Shown piece by piece: positions 1-12,393 of a stretch of 64,000 nucleotides of DNA (its first letter is position 1; every line of letters starts with the position of its first letter). The notes under the pieces are model-generated. The model saw only the letters and a list, made by a program, of their open reading frames with translations. It made no database searches and was not told the origin of the DNA. Origin of the DNA: Nilaparvata lugens. Its lineage: Eukaryota; Arthropoda; Insecta; Hemiptera; Delphacidae. The DNA lies in assembly GCF_014356525.2 (NCBI RefSeq), contig NC_052507.1:60550053-60614052 (forward strand). Direction: 5' to 3'. A program made the position numbers and the translations under genes.

Positions 1-981
1 TGTATTCTCAGATAGATCCCTCATATCAGGTCATTCTATCAAATCTTCATGGATCGTCATATATCATAACAGTATCTCAGAATTATTTAAGTGATATCCT
101 TTGGATCAATTCTCATTGGAGGGATGAGTTGAGGCCAGCTCCACTAATTGACGACCTATGACATCCAAAGCCACTACTTCGGAATCCAAATTTCTGAACT
201 CTGTGGCTGATCTCTCATCTCTCATCATCATGCTTTCCTTGATACACACACAACCCTAGGGCAGATAAAACCTTTAAGATCGTTTATTCTATGCCTGGGG
301 TTAATGTGTCGGTTTACGTGAACACATAAACATTAGATTTCTACATTTTAATCAACCAGTGAGCTATTCAAATAAGATGGTTTGAAAATAATTGATAGTG
401 TTTATTATTTGGTAATCAATAGGCATAATTACGACCCGATATCATCATGAATTCCAGCTTCAGATTCCATTTAATTCTTGAATGATCGAATGCATCCAAA
501 AATCAGTCAGACCTATCACCATTAATAGTAATAGTAATGAAGGACAATAAAATTGACCCAAAGTAATGACTACTAATTTCTAGTTTCTTCTCAATTAGAT
601 CGAAAAGAAAGTGAATTTCTCCAATAGTGAATCTACTAAAAAGTAATGATTCAGCCATAAACTCAGTAGTAAAGCACTCTACGAAGCAAGACTGATTGCT
701 TTCACAATTTAGAATGTTACAATGGAATTGAGTGAAATTCTCTAGAATTTTTTGTTACAGTACGTAAAAATGTTGGTAATTAGCCTAATTGTGTAGAAAC
801 TATTTCCGATCCACATTATCAGGATTCATTAGAAATATTTTCATTTCATTATCCGTGAAACATGGATTGATTTTGATTTGAATAGAGAACGTCATTACAT
901 CATGTATTTCACCCCTGAATGGATTGATCATATCAATCATCAAAAAATAATATATCATACGCAGTGAACGAATAAGTTCAT
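1..981. other. AT-rich DNA, no gene seen
   Basis: I see no coding region, RNA gene or recognisable repeat here. The only ORF of note (800-997, minus) is 65 codons of ordinary AT-rich sequence with no family resemblance. Confidence 0.5.
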
Positions 982-995
982 ACACACACACACAC
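982..995. repeat. (AC)n microsatellite
   Basis: A short uninterrupted run of alternating A and C, about seven units. Confidence 0.85.
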
Positions 996-1121
996 AATAT
1001 AGACTACAGACTTCAATTTATACGTTTTTTGAACATCAAGTTAGAATTTATGAGTTGGTTGGAAAGTTGGAAAACATCAAGTTTCAATCAAAACCATGGA
1101 TGGCTCCATGATTAAAGTTGC

Positions 1122-1431
1122 ATTTTCGTTTGTGCGTAAATTTCCGCAGTCGACGACTACAAGCATTGTTGGCATTCATATCGTACAATATTCAAGTCTG
1201 CTAAAACAGCTGCTCAAATAACTTTCCATTATTTGTGTTTATTATTCAAGAATCAAACATTTCTAATAATATCAACAAATTTCCATTTAAAATTATGAAA
1301 AAGTATAAACTCAAAACTCCCCCATTAAAACATAATTGAACATAATCTTCTAGGTTATTTAGACATATCCACCCATTCTGAGATCCTCACCCTGTTGTGG
1401 TCGACGACGGAATTCACGCACAAACGAAAAC
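1122..1431. mobile_element. Short TIR element (MITE-like)
   Basis: The left end reads TTTTCGTTTGTGCGTAAATT followed by CCGCAGTCGAC. The right end is its near-complement (GTCGACGACGGAATTC, then ACGCACAAACGAAAA). The inverted arms are about 33 bp with a few mismatches and enclose roughly 240 bp of AT-rich DNA with no ORF. I could not define a clean target duplication, so the outer limits may be off by some bases. Probably a non-autonomous DNA transposon. Confidence 0.65.
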
Positions 1432-2150
1432 CCAGCTTCACAAGGAATCATAGTTATCTGACTATTCGTGTAAACTGACAATAGTCTTTGTACTGGTTAG
1501 TAATTATTATTGTTGAAACTGCAGTTGATTCAATTAAATTAGTTTATTGACTAAAATAGAGTTGGAGGAGGATACAGATGGAAATTTGCATTTGTAAGGG
1601 TGAGCATACCTGTCTAGCAATTACTAGGTACCGGGTTTTATTCCAGGGTTAGAACATGATTTTTTAATAGTGGCTCTCATCGAATTCCTATTTAGCTGTT
1701 AATCCTGTTATCAATATTTACAGTAGCAGGAGTCTTCGGTATGGTATAGACTGCAGCATTGAATTTCTAATTTTCGATCAATAATAATTATTGGAGTAGG
1801 ATGTTTTTTAAGAGTTTGAGAACGATGATATCTCTATTGAAAATGAAATATATCGTGAAAAATATACTTTTGTGTTAGAAAGGTATTCAGATCCAGGCAT
1901 ACATACTATCAAACAGCCATCTTCAACCAATAAAGGCTGGGAAGGTCCTATGCAAACATGGAAATGCTCACTCGCGTGTGTGGCTGCTAGGTATGTGCCT
2001 TCTAATTCGAGACGGAAGGGTCCTCTCCTGAAGGACTTCCTGCCTTTAAAGGCATGCAAGCAAGCAGGGAACAAGAGCAAGAGCAAAACATCCCTCCCTG
2101 TCTGTCTGCAAACTTTAAGTCCTCTCTTTGAAGGCCAACCGGTTGGCTGC
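1432..2150. other. No supported gene; overlapping short ORFs
   Basis: A slightly GC-richer patch (about 1880-2150) is open on both strands (92 codons minus, 100 codons plus). The plus ORF runs into the hairpin repeat at 2151, so its last residues are repeat-encoded. Neither product resembles a known family. Confidence 0.4.
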
Positions 2151-2217
2151 TTTCACTTCAAACTGTCAGCATAGGTTAAACGGGAAGCGTTAATCCTGTT
2201 CCCATAAAATGTTGCCA
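2151..2217 (-). repeat. Hairpin element H, copy 1 (partial, minus)
   Basis: Begins with the conserved arm TTCACTTCAAACTGTCAGCA and ends near GTTGCCAG. The inner sequence (GGGAAGCGTTAAT) is the reverse complement of the usual inner sequence, so this copy is inverted relative to most others. It abuts copy 2. Confidence 0.7.
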
Positions 2218-2225
2218 GAATAAAA

Positions 2226-2315
2226 TATCACTTGAAGCTGTCATCATTTCCCATAAATAGCATCAATGCTCCCCCACCATCAAATGCTGCCAGTTTGAAG
2301 TGGGTCACACTATAA
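2226..2315 (+). repeat. Hairpin element H, copy 2
   Basis: Arms TCACTTGAAGCTGTCATCAT and AATGCTGCCAGTTTGAAGTG around an inner CATCAATGCTCCC. Same family as the copies at 6021, 7611, 20770-21212, 23283, 24954, 26459, 42737, 48689 and 55486. Confidence 0.8.
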
Positions 2316-3802
2316 TGCTGTTATTGTCTGTAGCTAAGAGCTTAAACGGTTGGAAGCATAATAAGTCACTAATCTATGAGTCACTAATCACTGGAAAAGG
2401 AGCGATAAATTCGAGAACAAAGAAGTTGGTGATTCCTTAATGGGAATGAAGGTGTCACTAACATGTACCACTAATCACTAGATCAGGAACAATAAATTTC
2501 GAAGCAAAGACGTTGGTGATACTGAAATTGAGAGTGGAGGTGTCACTGCTATATGTGACACTAACCACTAAAACAGAGGCATATAATACAATGCATCATA
2601 TTGAAATTGAGAAATCAGTAATACTGAAATGAGCAAGAATGATTCAATAGTATGTAACGAACGTATGGTGTGGTGAATTTCTGAGTGGCAAAGTTGTATG
2701 CCAATCACCTGAATGATTTTGGTGTTATGCCATTTACAAGTTATTTGAAAATAAATAAAACAGTATTTATTGCCGAACATTAATGTCCGAAACATGTTGT
2801 GGCAAAATGATTTAAGAGGGTATTAAGACTTATTATTAATATAATATAATTAGACTAATATTTTTATTTGTACTACTACACTATGTTGTCAAATAAATCG
2901 AACCACTGGATAATATCATCATAATACATTATTTGTCACATAACTGTATAATTGTATTTGAGAAATATCAATAATTTAGCACCACACTTTTCAAGTGAGT
3001 TACGAATTACGATCCAATCAAATTGTTTCAATACAATTTTATGGATGCTACATTGTGTAAGATTCAAGACCACGTTTCATATTAGAATTTACAATGTTAC
3101 CTGTTATTTCATATATTTTCCAAGATTTTCCCGTTGGAAAAAGTTATCGTTACTTTCGAATTGAAAACTATTGTTTTTCTATTTATAAAACTATGAATAA
3201 TGTATTTGGTTGCTTATTAACATAACCTATTCAATACTAATGCAATTTAGCAGGCAATGTAGAAGTTAGCAAGCATTATAGATTGTAGTTTGCACATGTG
3301 TAGCCTACTCCTCTCATCTTAGCTCAAAATCAAGCTGTCAGTCCTTACTAACATTTTAAAATCGCATATAGGCTCTCAGTATTGTACAACTACCTTGCAA
3401 TCGTTGGTTCACAATCTTCCTTCAAAATCCTCTCTTCAATATTAAGCTTTAAAGTTTTCAGTTCAAAACAATTATTGATAGAAGATGCTCTGTAGATTCA
3501 TATTTCCCCGCTTATCAAGCCTGAAAACAGGGTTCAATGACTGGGAAACGTATAGTAGGATCCAGTTTACTGCCTAGCTACACAAGATAGCTACAGTCTT
3601 TATGGAATCAAGAACCCCTCCCGAAACAGCACAAAAGGTCGTAGTGACTACTATCCAAGATGGAACGACGTCCTCCCAGCACAGAAGAAATCTCAACATC
3701 CTACTAAAAACCAAGCACAAGAATATTCTGACGACCCTACTTGGACGCGAATGTGTATTTCTGACATCCATGCACATGTCTGTCTTATTCATTATTCAAT
3801 GA
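2316..3802. other. AT-rich DNA, no gene seen
   Basis: Unique-looking AT-rich sequence. A stretch at 3574-3802 is open on both strands (66 and 72 codons) but neither translation is recognisable. No repeat is evident. Confidence 0.45.
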
Positions 3803-3838
3803 CGTGAGATTCACGCACTAGCTAGGGTGAATGTCACG
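3803..3838. repeat. Short inverted repeat resembling H termini
   Basis: CGTGAGATTCAC (3803-3814) and GTGAATGTCACG (3827-3838) pair with one mismatch around a 12-nt loop. The arms match the outer termini of element H (GTGAGATTCAC), so this may be an internally deleted copy. Confidence 0.4.
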
Positions 3839-3938
3839 GGAGGTTTCCTTCTCACACTCTCACACCCCTGTTTTCCTTCTATCCGTTCTCCCTGTGCCAG
3901 GGAGGCTTTCCTCTTCGCTCCTCCCTTTGCTCCAGGGA

Positions 3939-4004
3939 AGTTGTTTCTCTCTCTCTCTCTCTCTGAATCTGAATCTGAATCTCCCTCTCTCTCACTCTCT
4001 CTCA
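3939..4004. repeat. (TC)n with (GAATCT)3 interruption
   Basis: A CT dinucleotide run interrupted by three GAATCT units and followed by more CT. It produces overlapping Ser/Leu-rich ORFs on + and acidic/Arg-rich ones on -, which I do not regard as genes. Confidence 0.85.
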
Positions 4005-5994
4005 AAGCCGCCACTAAGCATATCCGAAGCGTTCGAGCAATGACAGAAATGCTTTGAAACTGGCGATGATCTCAATTTGTGTAGAGCGTTATTATGAATC
4101 TATGCAGACAGATCGTGGCAAGCGCAAACTCACGCACACACTCACACTCCACTCATGCATTCTTGAACAGTCCCTCAGTCAAATCGCGGCTCCATGAAAA
4201 GCTCGCCGTGATTTCAGTCTGAAACTTGTCTATACGGCTTCCGAAACTTGCCATTGTTTCTTGTTATTTGTCACACTGACATCTTTCAGCCGACAATGGC
4301 ACTCACAATGGATAACAATGCCGCCATTGTTGCAGTGCAACTTAATTTATGGATATTGGCTTTGCCGAATGAAGTGGAACTGCCTTTTTTGCGCGTCTGC
4401 TTTGTTTGTGTTCATTAAATCTCTCGTTTCCAACAGGACGATTTTCATAGTCTTCTAAATATTGCCCGATTGGTTTGAACATCATTGGTTTGCCTTAACG
4501 GTCATGTCGGAACTACTTTCAGCTCTACCGTATCTCCTCTTCTTCTCTCAACCCTTTTATCTCTTCTAGTTCTGGAGTAGACTACGAGTTTCATGTCTCT
4601 TTTTCTTGAGTGCCTCTGAGTGGAGAGATTTAGAGAACTTCCTGAAATTGTCCTATTATTCTTGATAATAGTGTAATGGTTCCGGTATTTGAAACGGCTT
4701 GCAGCTACTACATCTAATCTACAGTACTCATGTTGAAACTATTTAAACTTCTATTGAATATCTTGTAAAAGATTTAGACTCTTTCCAAGTCACTACTGTC
4801 CTGTCCTATAGCTCTACATAGGACATTCAGAACTATCGATGTCCAAAAATATTAAACTGCTTTCCAAATGCCATCACAGAGATATTCTGAATGTTCATAC
4901 ACTTCTACTATCAGATTGAATGGTACGTTAAGTTATTATGTTGGAAGCCATCGATGTTGGAACTATTCCAATGTGTGACCTATTGGAAGCTTATAGTTCT
5001 AGAAGTGCAGCTAAATAGAGCAAGAATAGTTTGCTGATACTCGTATTTCGTAGTACAGTACTCTTACTGTACATTATCAATGAAAAAGTACTAACTTTAA
5101 GGAAAATTTTTGTTGCTGGAATAACTTGTAGTTACTTTATAGCTTTTTACAGTTACTTATTGATAGAACCGAGGTGATCCAAGAAATACAAGCTTATTGG
5201 TTGCTGGTCATGGTTTCTGTGATCAATAAAGTAAATAGTTTTGTCCGAGCACTAAATAACTACTTCGACTCTTATTCTAAGCTCTTGTATTAGTGTCTTT
5301 AAAATAGTGTTTCAAGAGTAGAACCTTGAACATGTTGAAAGGTTCTTGAAAGCCTAGTAAGAATTCTTTATAAATAAGTCGCTTGTGAATAACGATTTTG
5401 AGTAACACATGAAATAAAGAAAACTACATTCTAGCGGAATAAAATTCCAGTTGTACAGTTCAAAATAAGACTCTTGACCTACTTGGAATAAGGCATTTTT
5501 GGAATGATGCTACCAAGTACTTTGGACAGTGGCAGAAAAAACTCATGCGTTTAAAAGCTTATACGGTAAATAGTGTTCTATTTTATGAGAGTAGTATCTC
5601 AAAATCAATCTTGTCAATTAGTCAATGGTATATCAAATCTCAAATTATATCAAAACTCACAAAAAAAATTGCAATATACTTGTAGTCTGTACCTCCAGTA
5701 TCTTATTGTGAAGAATGATAGTGACAACATCTTTGGAGTCACAGGATTTTAATCCCAGCACGGATTCTTATAGTTGAATAGCGTGAGCTATACATAGCTG
5801 AATGGATTATACAGTTGTAGTATGCAATATACTATACTATACCAATATTGATTGTAGTAAAACACTACTCCCTCGTTCATAATTTTATTATCGAAGCCAA
5901 CAGGTAGTTTGTCTGCAGCAGCGAACGCGGTATATCGACCGTCAGCCCCAATTATTAATCGTTGTAGTTGAGAAATTAGTTTGGAAATTTCCTA
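4005..5994. other. AT-rich DNA, no gene seen
   Basis: No recognisable coding region, RNA gene or transposon ends. The region is unique-looking, with scattered short ORFs only. Confidence 0.45.
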
Positions 5995-5995
5995 G

Positions 5996-6014
5996 GCAGC
6001 AGCAGCAGCAGCAG
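5996..6014. repeat. (CAG)n microsatellite
   Basis: About six GCA/CAG units immediately before a hairpin element. Confidence 0.8.
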
Positions 6015-6020
6015 ATAAAG

Positions 6021-6115
6021 CTATAGTGTGGTTCACTCTAAACTGTCAGGATCCCTCTCATATAACATAAATGTTTCAAATCAAACCGATGCTGACAAAG
6101 TGGATCTCAGTACAG
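6021..6115 (+). repeat. Hairpin element H, copy 3
   Basis: Arm TTCACTCTAAACTGTCAGGA is opposed by CCGATGCTGACAAAGTGGAT. The outer ends CTATAGTG and CTCAGTACAG look like the family's terminal inverted repeats. More diverged than the copy at 23283. Confidence 0.75.
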
Positions 6116-7610
6116 CGAGTTCTTGAGCCGCCAACTTGCTAAACTTGGATCAAGTTAAACTTGCGTTGGGCGCAGATTAAACGCAAACCGCTGCGCAGAT
6201 CTGCTGAACGAGATTAGTGTGCCGTGAACGTGCCTCGTGTCGCGGCTAATCGCTTCAAACGCTTGTGTTGTAGCCAGCGACGAGTAGTGAACGTGCATTG
6301 ACCTGAAACAATCATTCAACACAAAGTTATCGCGCAGTCATGATTGGTTCTAGTAACTTATAGGTACTATACTGTATCCACAAAATACTCGTCCAATAGT
6401 ACACTATGTAATACTGTTTACTCTATCATGTACCATCACTTATTAATATATTGCTAATACTTACTACTACTATGTACTATTTTTTTTCGTTCTTTATTCA
6501 TAGGATTAGGCTATGATGTGAAAAGAATATTATGCTCAGCCTGAAACCACTCTTCTCAATTTTAAAATTTCTTCTACTGCTCTTGAAATGCTGTATTAAT
6601 CATATCCATAATAATTTTAGAGTAGTTCTAATGCAATATTGAAAACCGTCTGCTTAATTGGAGATCTTGGAATATTTCTTAAAATATAACTTTATAGTGG
6701 AATATTTTTGTTCCCAAGAGACTTGTTGATTAATCTATCTATACTAATCTATATTAATCTATTGGTGATTAATGTTATAGTAGACATAATAATCATTTTC
6801 TGCTATATTCTCTGTCGCCGTTTAATGTCTGAAGTTCTTGATTCTGTTTGGATCAAAACTTTTATATCCAATGAAGATTATTAAATCAATAATTTAGTCA
6901 TTTGACAGCTCACAAACATTATAGTATTCGGACTTTTACAAAAATACTGAGAAGTATGAAATATATTGCAAAGAAACGTCAAAATTCAAAGAGACATCAA
7001 CATATTGTTCAAACAACATTTTTTGTTTCAATAGAACTCAGCAATTTCAAAAATTTCAATATTTATAATGATTGTCAAAGATCAACATTTTAATTCAAAC
7101 CTATTCATTCAATCAAGATGATTATAATTGTCATAAAGATTTCAAAGTTTTTCTGTGGGCTCAACTGACATTTTTTAGGGAGTTTCAATTTACAAAGACA
7201 TTGATCACATAAGATAGGAACGTGTCAAATATTCATCTAGATTCGGTGATTCATCCGATTCGAGTAGTTTTAATTATATCTCACAGTGTTTTTCTTTACT
7301 GTCGCTCCCGTTACATTTTTTTATAAATAAATGGATTACATTCCATATGCAAAAAAGTGAAATTGGCTGCTAACCAATTTCAGCAATTTAAAAAATTGTA
7401 ATATTCATAATAATCATGTTAAAGCTCTCGACAGTTCTCGGACATTGACGTTGTAAGGGCGTTTCTAAGGTGAGAATTATTATTTGTTTCGCTGGTAAAC
7501 TTGTCCAATTCAGGAGGCGTGTATACAAGCGTGGTCACTGACTGAACCCACATTTCTCAGTTTTCAGTTCGTCTCATGTTAATTAGTAGCTGTCCAGAGA
7601 GCATCATCAT
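6116..7610. other. AT-rich DNA, no gene seen
   Basis: A mildly GC-richer patch at about 6120-6310 (several CpG) is followed by AT-rich sequence. No coding signal or repeat structure that I can support. Confidence 0.4.
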
Positions 7611-7710
7611 TCGCAGGAGATCCACTTTCAACTGTCAGCAATCTCCTCGACAATAACCCCAATGCTTTCAATCCAACCAATGCTGACAGATTATAATGAG
7701 TGGCTCTGTG
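7611..7710 (+). repeat. Hairpin element H, copy 4
   Basis: TCCACTTTCAACTGTCAGCA opposes CCAATGCTGACAG. The inner CCCAATGCTTTC is in the common orientation. The outer right end is degraded. Confidence 0.75.
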
Positions 7711-9120
7711 CAGCTGTGAGAGCCATTAAAAATAATTACACTCCTGCTCTGCGCAAAAGAAAGAAAGAGGACAAAGAAAAAGAATGAAGAGAGGAAGAAG
7801 AAGTTGCGCAATGAAGATCAAAACAAAGGATGCGGAGACCTCAGATTTTGAGTTTGAAACTGCTTGAGACAAGAGCGACTTGAGACTCGCGAGTTTTTTG
7901 TGAGGCAACCAAGTAGCATGCACTGAATAATCAAGCATTTTGTCAGTACAGGACACTACTTTTAGGGCCAATGAGCTCATTATTTGCAATTTTTATGAAT
8001 CAGTGGATAAGCAGTGAGTCTCAAAAGAGTCTGACCTCAGTACAACAATCATAACATTCCACAAGTTACAGATGGAATTAAATAAAGAATGCATTTATTC
8101 AAATGCTAATTGATATATAATTATTATTGAACGAAAATCCTAAATAAGGATAATTTGTAATTAATAATAATTAATAATAATTACATTCCACAAGCTTGAA
8201 TCACAGATCTGTTTAGTATGTAGACCTCGTAGTCTACATACCAAGTTTTGTCGTAGACTTCATAGTCTATGCTTGGATGAAGAAAAAATGTAATTGGGAA
8301 AAATGTCCATGTCTGTCTAATCGAATTCTTATTTGGTTCCTTGAAACAAGAATGCACCAAATTTCAAAACCCATAATTGCAAACTGTAAAAACAAAACAA
8401 CAAAAATATAATTGTTCGTTGAATTATCATTTGTTAATAATCATTCAACAAGTTTGAATCGATAACTAGGACCAAATTTCTAATATTTGAGTGCATTCCA
8501 GTTTAATGAGGCTGATAAGATCAGAATTAAATTAAAGTATTTACAAGTTTTTACAATAATATTGGATGCTACTATTATCACGCAAGTGAGAGATCCTTCT
8601 TAAGTTACCTCGCTCAGATTTGAAAGACCAGGTACTCAGCTTATTTTGTCTGATATCTTGACAGGTTAGTCACTTATTACAAATTTTTAATAGATTTGAG
8701 CTGGAAATTATATTCAGTTCATGAATGTGAAGAAGTCCAACCTTATTTTGGAATAAGTTTTATATGAACTCGCGAGAGAAAGAGTTTGGGTTTTTCTTTC
8801 TCGATCATTTTCATGGTAGGTTTTCATAAAAGTCAAAGAATAAAAATATTATCCACTACTTGATGGTTTATGGACGCCAGAATTACAATATTAATATTGT
8901 CGTTGTAATTTTTAGTTTTCCTTTGCTTTTTAATCTGATCGTGATATCAAGACTTCTCATTTTACATTTTTGCTATATTTCATTCTTATTCCTTTAAAAA
9001 ACTTCTCATCTCCTTCCTAACAAATTTGACGATTTTTTTCATCAATTCAGTTGTGATTGTGTCAATTCAGCGTTTTCTGCTCATTATTGTTCATTGATTG
9101 ATTTCAATTCCATACAACAT
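7711..9120. other. AT-rich DNA with a small stem-loop pair
   Basis: No gene is seen. A purine run (about 7748-7812) gives an ORF on the minus strand that I do not support. At 8216-8241 the arms GTATGTAGAC and GTCTACATAC form a perfect 10-bp inverted repeat, followed by a second weaker one (GTAGAC...GTCTATG) up to about 8272. Confidence 0.45.
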
Positions 9121-9339
9121 ACTCTCTCAAGTTCTCCCCCAGACAGCGATATGCCATGGGGAATAAGCCGACATTTTGTCTGTACCTGTTTATTTAATGT
9201 AATGAATATTTATTATTGTTAATATTTATATTGTTTAATATTGTTAATAATCACTATCCTATGTTTATCACGCATGCAATTGTTCAATAAAGACCTTTAT
9301 TTATTTATTATTTATATTTATATTACTCTCTCAAGTTCT
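9121..9339 (+). mobile_element. 5'-truncated LINE 3' end with 15-bp TSD
   Basis: ACTCTCTCAAGTTCT occurs at 9121-9135 and again at 9325-9339, flanking a 189-bp insert (9136-9324). The insert ends in CAATAAAGACC followed by a TTTATTTATT-type tail. A long, variable target duplication plus an A/T-rich 3' tail and loss of the 5' part is the signature of target-primed reverse transcription by a non-LTR element. The insert is too short to contain coding sequence, so the clade cannot be named. Confidence 0.88.
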
Positions 9340-9600
9340 TTCTGACGATTATGTTTGGAGGCGTCAATAGACGAGGCTGCCAACTGCCGAGTCCATCCAC
9401 TTCAGTTGCTGATATTATTACCGAATATTTCCAGCATGTTTTCTTTGTTGCTGGAGAGTGTGCGATGCTCCACTTCCTGCCCGGGTTTCCGTATACCCTG
9501 CACGTGGTATACAGCCACTGGGGGGTCTTGAGACGTGTCTCGAATAAGCACAACACCACTCCGAGCCAACTTACTGCAGGGGACAAGGGGTTTCGGTGGT
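9340..9600. other. CpG-containing GC-rich patch, coding status unclear
   Basis: Clearly richer in G+C and CpG than its surroundings. It is open on both strands (91 codons plus; 87 and 143 codons minus). The 143-codon minus ORF (9402-9833) has a Pro/Ser-rich segment that is simply the G-rich tract at 9590-9770 read in reverse. Its C-terminal half is of normal complexity but I do not recognise it. Confidence 0.35.
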
Positions 9601-9770
9601 CGGGGGTAAGCAGGGGTACTCGATGAAAAGAGGTAAAGGGTACAAGTTGTGGGGGGAGTGGAGGGTACGACTAAGGGTGGTGAAGGGGGAACAGGGGACA
9701 GATAAGGGGGTTCCAGGGAGGGGTGTTCAAGAGGGGAGCTAGGAGACATCTCATGAGACTCGAAGAAAAG
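9590..9770. repeat. G-rich purine tract
   Basis: About 180 bp with many GGGG runs on the plus strand. The shortest of the strand-asymmetric tracts in the window. Confidence 0.7.
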
Positions 9771-10134
9771 GCAAGTGAACATTCTCAGTCCCTTGATTTC
9801 AGACAACTGCAAATCCATGTAATACACAAACATGAAATGTACTGCTATTACTATGTAATTGGATTTGTATTTGGTATGTAATTGAATCTGTGTTGATTGT
9901 AGGATTGTGGGATTGAGTTTGATAGGAGTTGGGGTTTCTATTTTTTACATTCTAGTGGGGGTTTCTATTTCCTCGAAGGATCAAACCTTTACCATTGTTA
10001 TCTTATGTATTTTTATGAATATTGTGGGATTCAGTTCAGTAGAAGTAGATCCATTCCTCATATTCTAGTGAGAATTGTGATTTTCATGGTGAATTGGATC
10101 TTTCGCTTTGTAATCTTAATAAGTGATTATTATA
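9771..10134. other. AT-rich DNA with a weak internal duplication
   Basis: GTGGGATTGAGTTTGATAGG (about 9906) and GTGGGATTCAGTTCAGTAGA (about 10024) begin similar stretches, which suggests an old tandem duplication. No gene. Confidence 0.35.
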
Positions 10135-10847
10135 TGACATGTATGACAATGTATACAGACACTAATCATGAGTAGTATAAAAACGAATGAATAGTATCAG
10201 GAAAGATGTAACTATTTCACAGCTCCATCAATACTTAACTTTTAGTATGAATATTCCACTCCACTATGTCACATGGTATTTTAGCACCACAAAATACTTT
10301 TGAAATGAACTATTGAGCTTTAATAGAATTATAAAATAGAAAGATTAGATAGCCTAGTCAAGTTACCGCTCAAGTAAAATCGAATGTTATTCATGATAAA
10401 GAGAAATCAAGTTATCTATTAAGCGATAAGAAAATCATGCAAAATTGTAATTCAACAATAATGAGAATTCTTTGGCAGAAATGAAAATTATAAAGCGGCT
10501 TATTTATTATTGGCAGATCATAAAAAATAAAAGTTTGCATGTACATTTTGAGGTTAGAATTCTTTGTTTTGTTCTAAATCGATCTAGGATCAATTGACAG
10601 TTCTTCGAATCGATACCTAACGAATCAGCTGATTGATCGATCAACCAGTATGAATTGAATTATAAGTTTTACTCACAAAATATATATTATATACACTAGG
10701 GAAGGTTTATGTAAATAGATAAGGACAACTATTATTGTTACACGATTATTTATTGCAATCTAAAAAAAGTATGAAAACCAAGAGTACAGAAAGCTCACAT
10801 AAAAAATTAAATGTATATCATTTTATAGCATCATATATCGAGATTTA

Positions 10848-11767
10848 ATTATTAAAATACTCTTAGTCTATCACTTAATTAAACTTTTTATTTATCTTTG
10901 TATAACAAAGTTAGGAAAACCCTGAATCTTAAAGAACCAATTACATTGAGTCTTACTAAGATTAGAAAGCCAATCAGAAGGAAGCTTATAAATTGTTCAA
11001 GGAAGAGATGAAATTTTTCTAGAAATCACTCTCTCTGGCTTGTGATCTCGATCGGTGAGGAGCACATGGAGATTAGGGTTCTTTCTTCCTATTAATTTTT
11101 AAAATCATCAAGCCAATCCCCATTTAAATGTGAAGTATATGTAATTAATAATTGATTATTTGTGAACTCAGTGTTGCTAAAGAGTTCTTAATTGTAATTT
11201 ATTCCCATAAATATTTTTTCAATACTGAAAGAAATTTATAAGAAATCTGGACCATGCATGAGCCCAGCAGAGACAAAAAGGACCTGCCTAATCAATTATT
11301 GGAAATAATTAATTTACTCTACAAGACCTTCCAGAACATCATTATAGTGAGTGTGAAAAATTTGTCTTAAATGAGCTCATTTTAAGAAGGCCTTTAGCAG
11401 TGAATTGGGGAATTGATCAAAGCGCTATATAAATTTATTCAAGTTTAAGAAATTTGCAACGTGTCGACTATTATCATATAAGTTATAAAAACTCTTCTAT
11501 GAATTTATTGATTTATGTAGGAAGCTTATTTCCATGCATGGCACGAACTCATAAACCCTGAGATTTTTAAATTGGTATTTTTATTAATTATTATTTGTCA
11601 TTGATCAAAGTATGTCCTGTTAAATCTACAGACCAAACAGGTTTTAAGTTGTAGAATTCTGAATTGACTTGAAGTCCACATATCAGTATTAAATACACAT
11701 ATATATGTTTAAAGCTCACAACTGTGAATGCTAATAAACCTTGTGAGAATTATTAAAATATTAAAGA
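10848..11767. mobile_element. 920-bp insertion within element A
   Basis: Absent from copy B, which reads straight through GAGATTTATTTATTGG at about 37049-37064. The insert is flanked by ATTTA (10843-10847 and 11768-11772), consistent with a 5-bp target duplication, although the sequence is so AT-rich that this could be chance. No ORF is recognised and no clear inverted termini are seen. Confidence 0.6.
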
Positions 11768-12326
11768 ATTTATTCATATTGGAATTATAGATATAAGAAT
11801 ATTTTATATATATATTATTTTATGGGAATATATTTTATGTTTTATGTCAGCATACAAAATCATAGAAGTTTCTATTATATCCTAACTCATCTCGTGATAT
11901 ACAGTTTGAACTGTCTTGGTATCAAGAGAAAATCTTCTGCAACAAATAAAATCAGTGAATCAATTAATATTGATCTTATTAAGAGCATTTATCACTTATC
12001 ATCCTTTGATGATAGTCACACTATTTAGCCAAAAAGATCTTACTGATAATTATATTAATAAGTCTACAGTATATCATAATTATAAGGATCCAGAGAACTT
12101 CAAGAACTGGCGTTGTAAGTTCCAAGGAATTTCAGAAGGGTAAATTGGTGAATACCTGTATTCATGACAAGCGTTTTAAAAATCAACTAGAAAAAACCAT
12201 AGTTGGTCTTCATTATTCTCGATTGGATACATAGTTACTGATAGTCAGTCACCAACTATCTTTTTGACTTCCTTATTGGTATTCTACAAGAACTTCATGG
12301 AAGCAGCGGTAAGAATTATTAATCAC

Positions 12327-12393
12327 CAATCATTGAACCTTGTGGTGATTAATTATATTTGGAAAATTCATGCATCTACCACTGAGCTAGAGC
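12327..12393 (-). promoter_or_regulatory. tRNA-like A/B-box motif in element A
   Basis: Read on the minus strand, TAGCTCAGTGGTAGATGCAT matches a pol III A box. About 50 nt downstream, GGTTCAATGATTGG is a weak B-box match. The sequence between does not fold as a normal anticodon arm, so this is not a tRNA gene. The same motif is conserved in copy B (37604-37670). Confidence 0.5.

Noticed and set aside
1808..2174. Candidate exon open on both strands
   Set aside because: No recognisable protein. The plus ORF ends inside a hairpin repeat and no splice context was evident.
12327..12393. tRNA gene on the minus strand
   Set aside because: A box only. No proper anticodon arm or acceptor stem, and the same segment is repeated in copy B as part of a transposable element.
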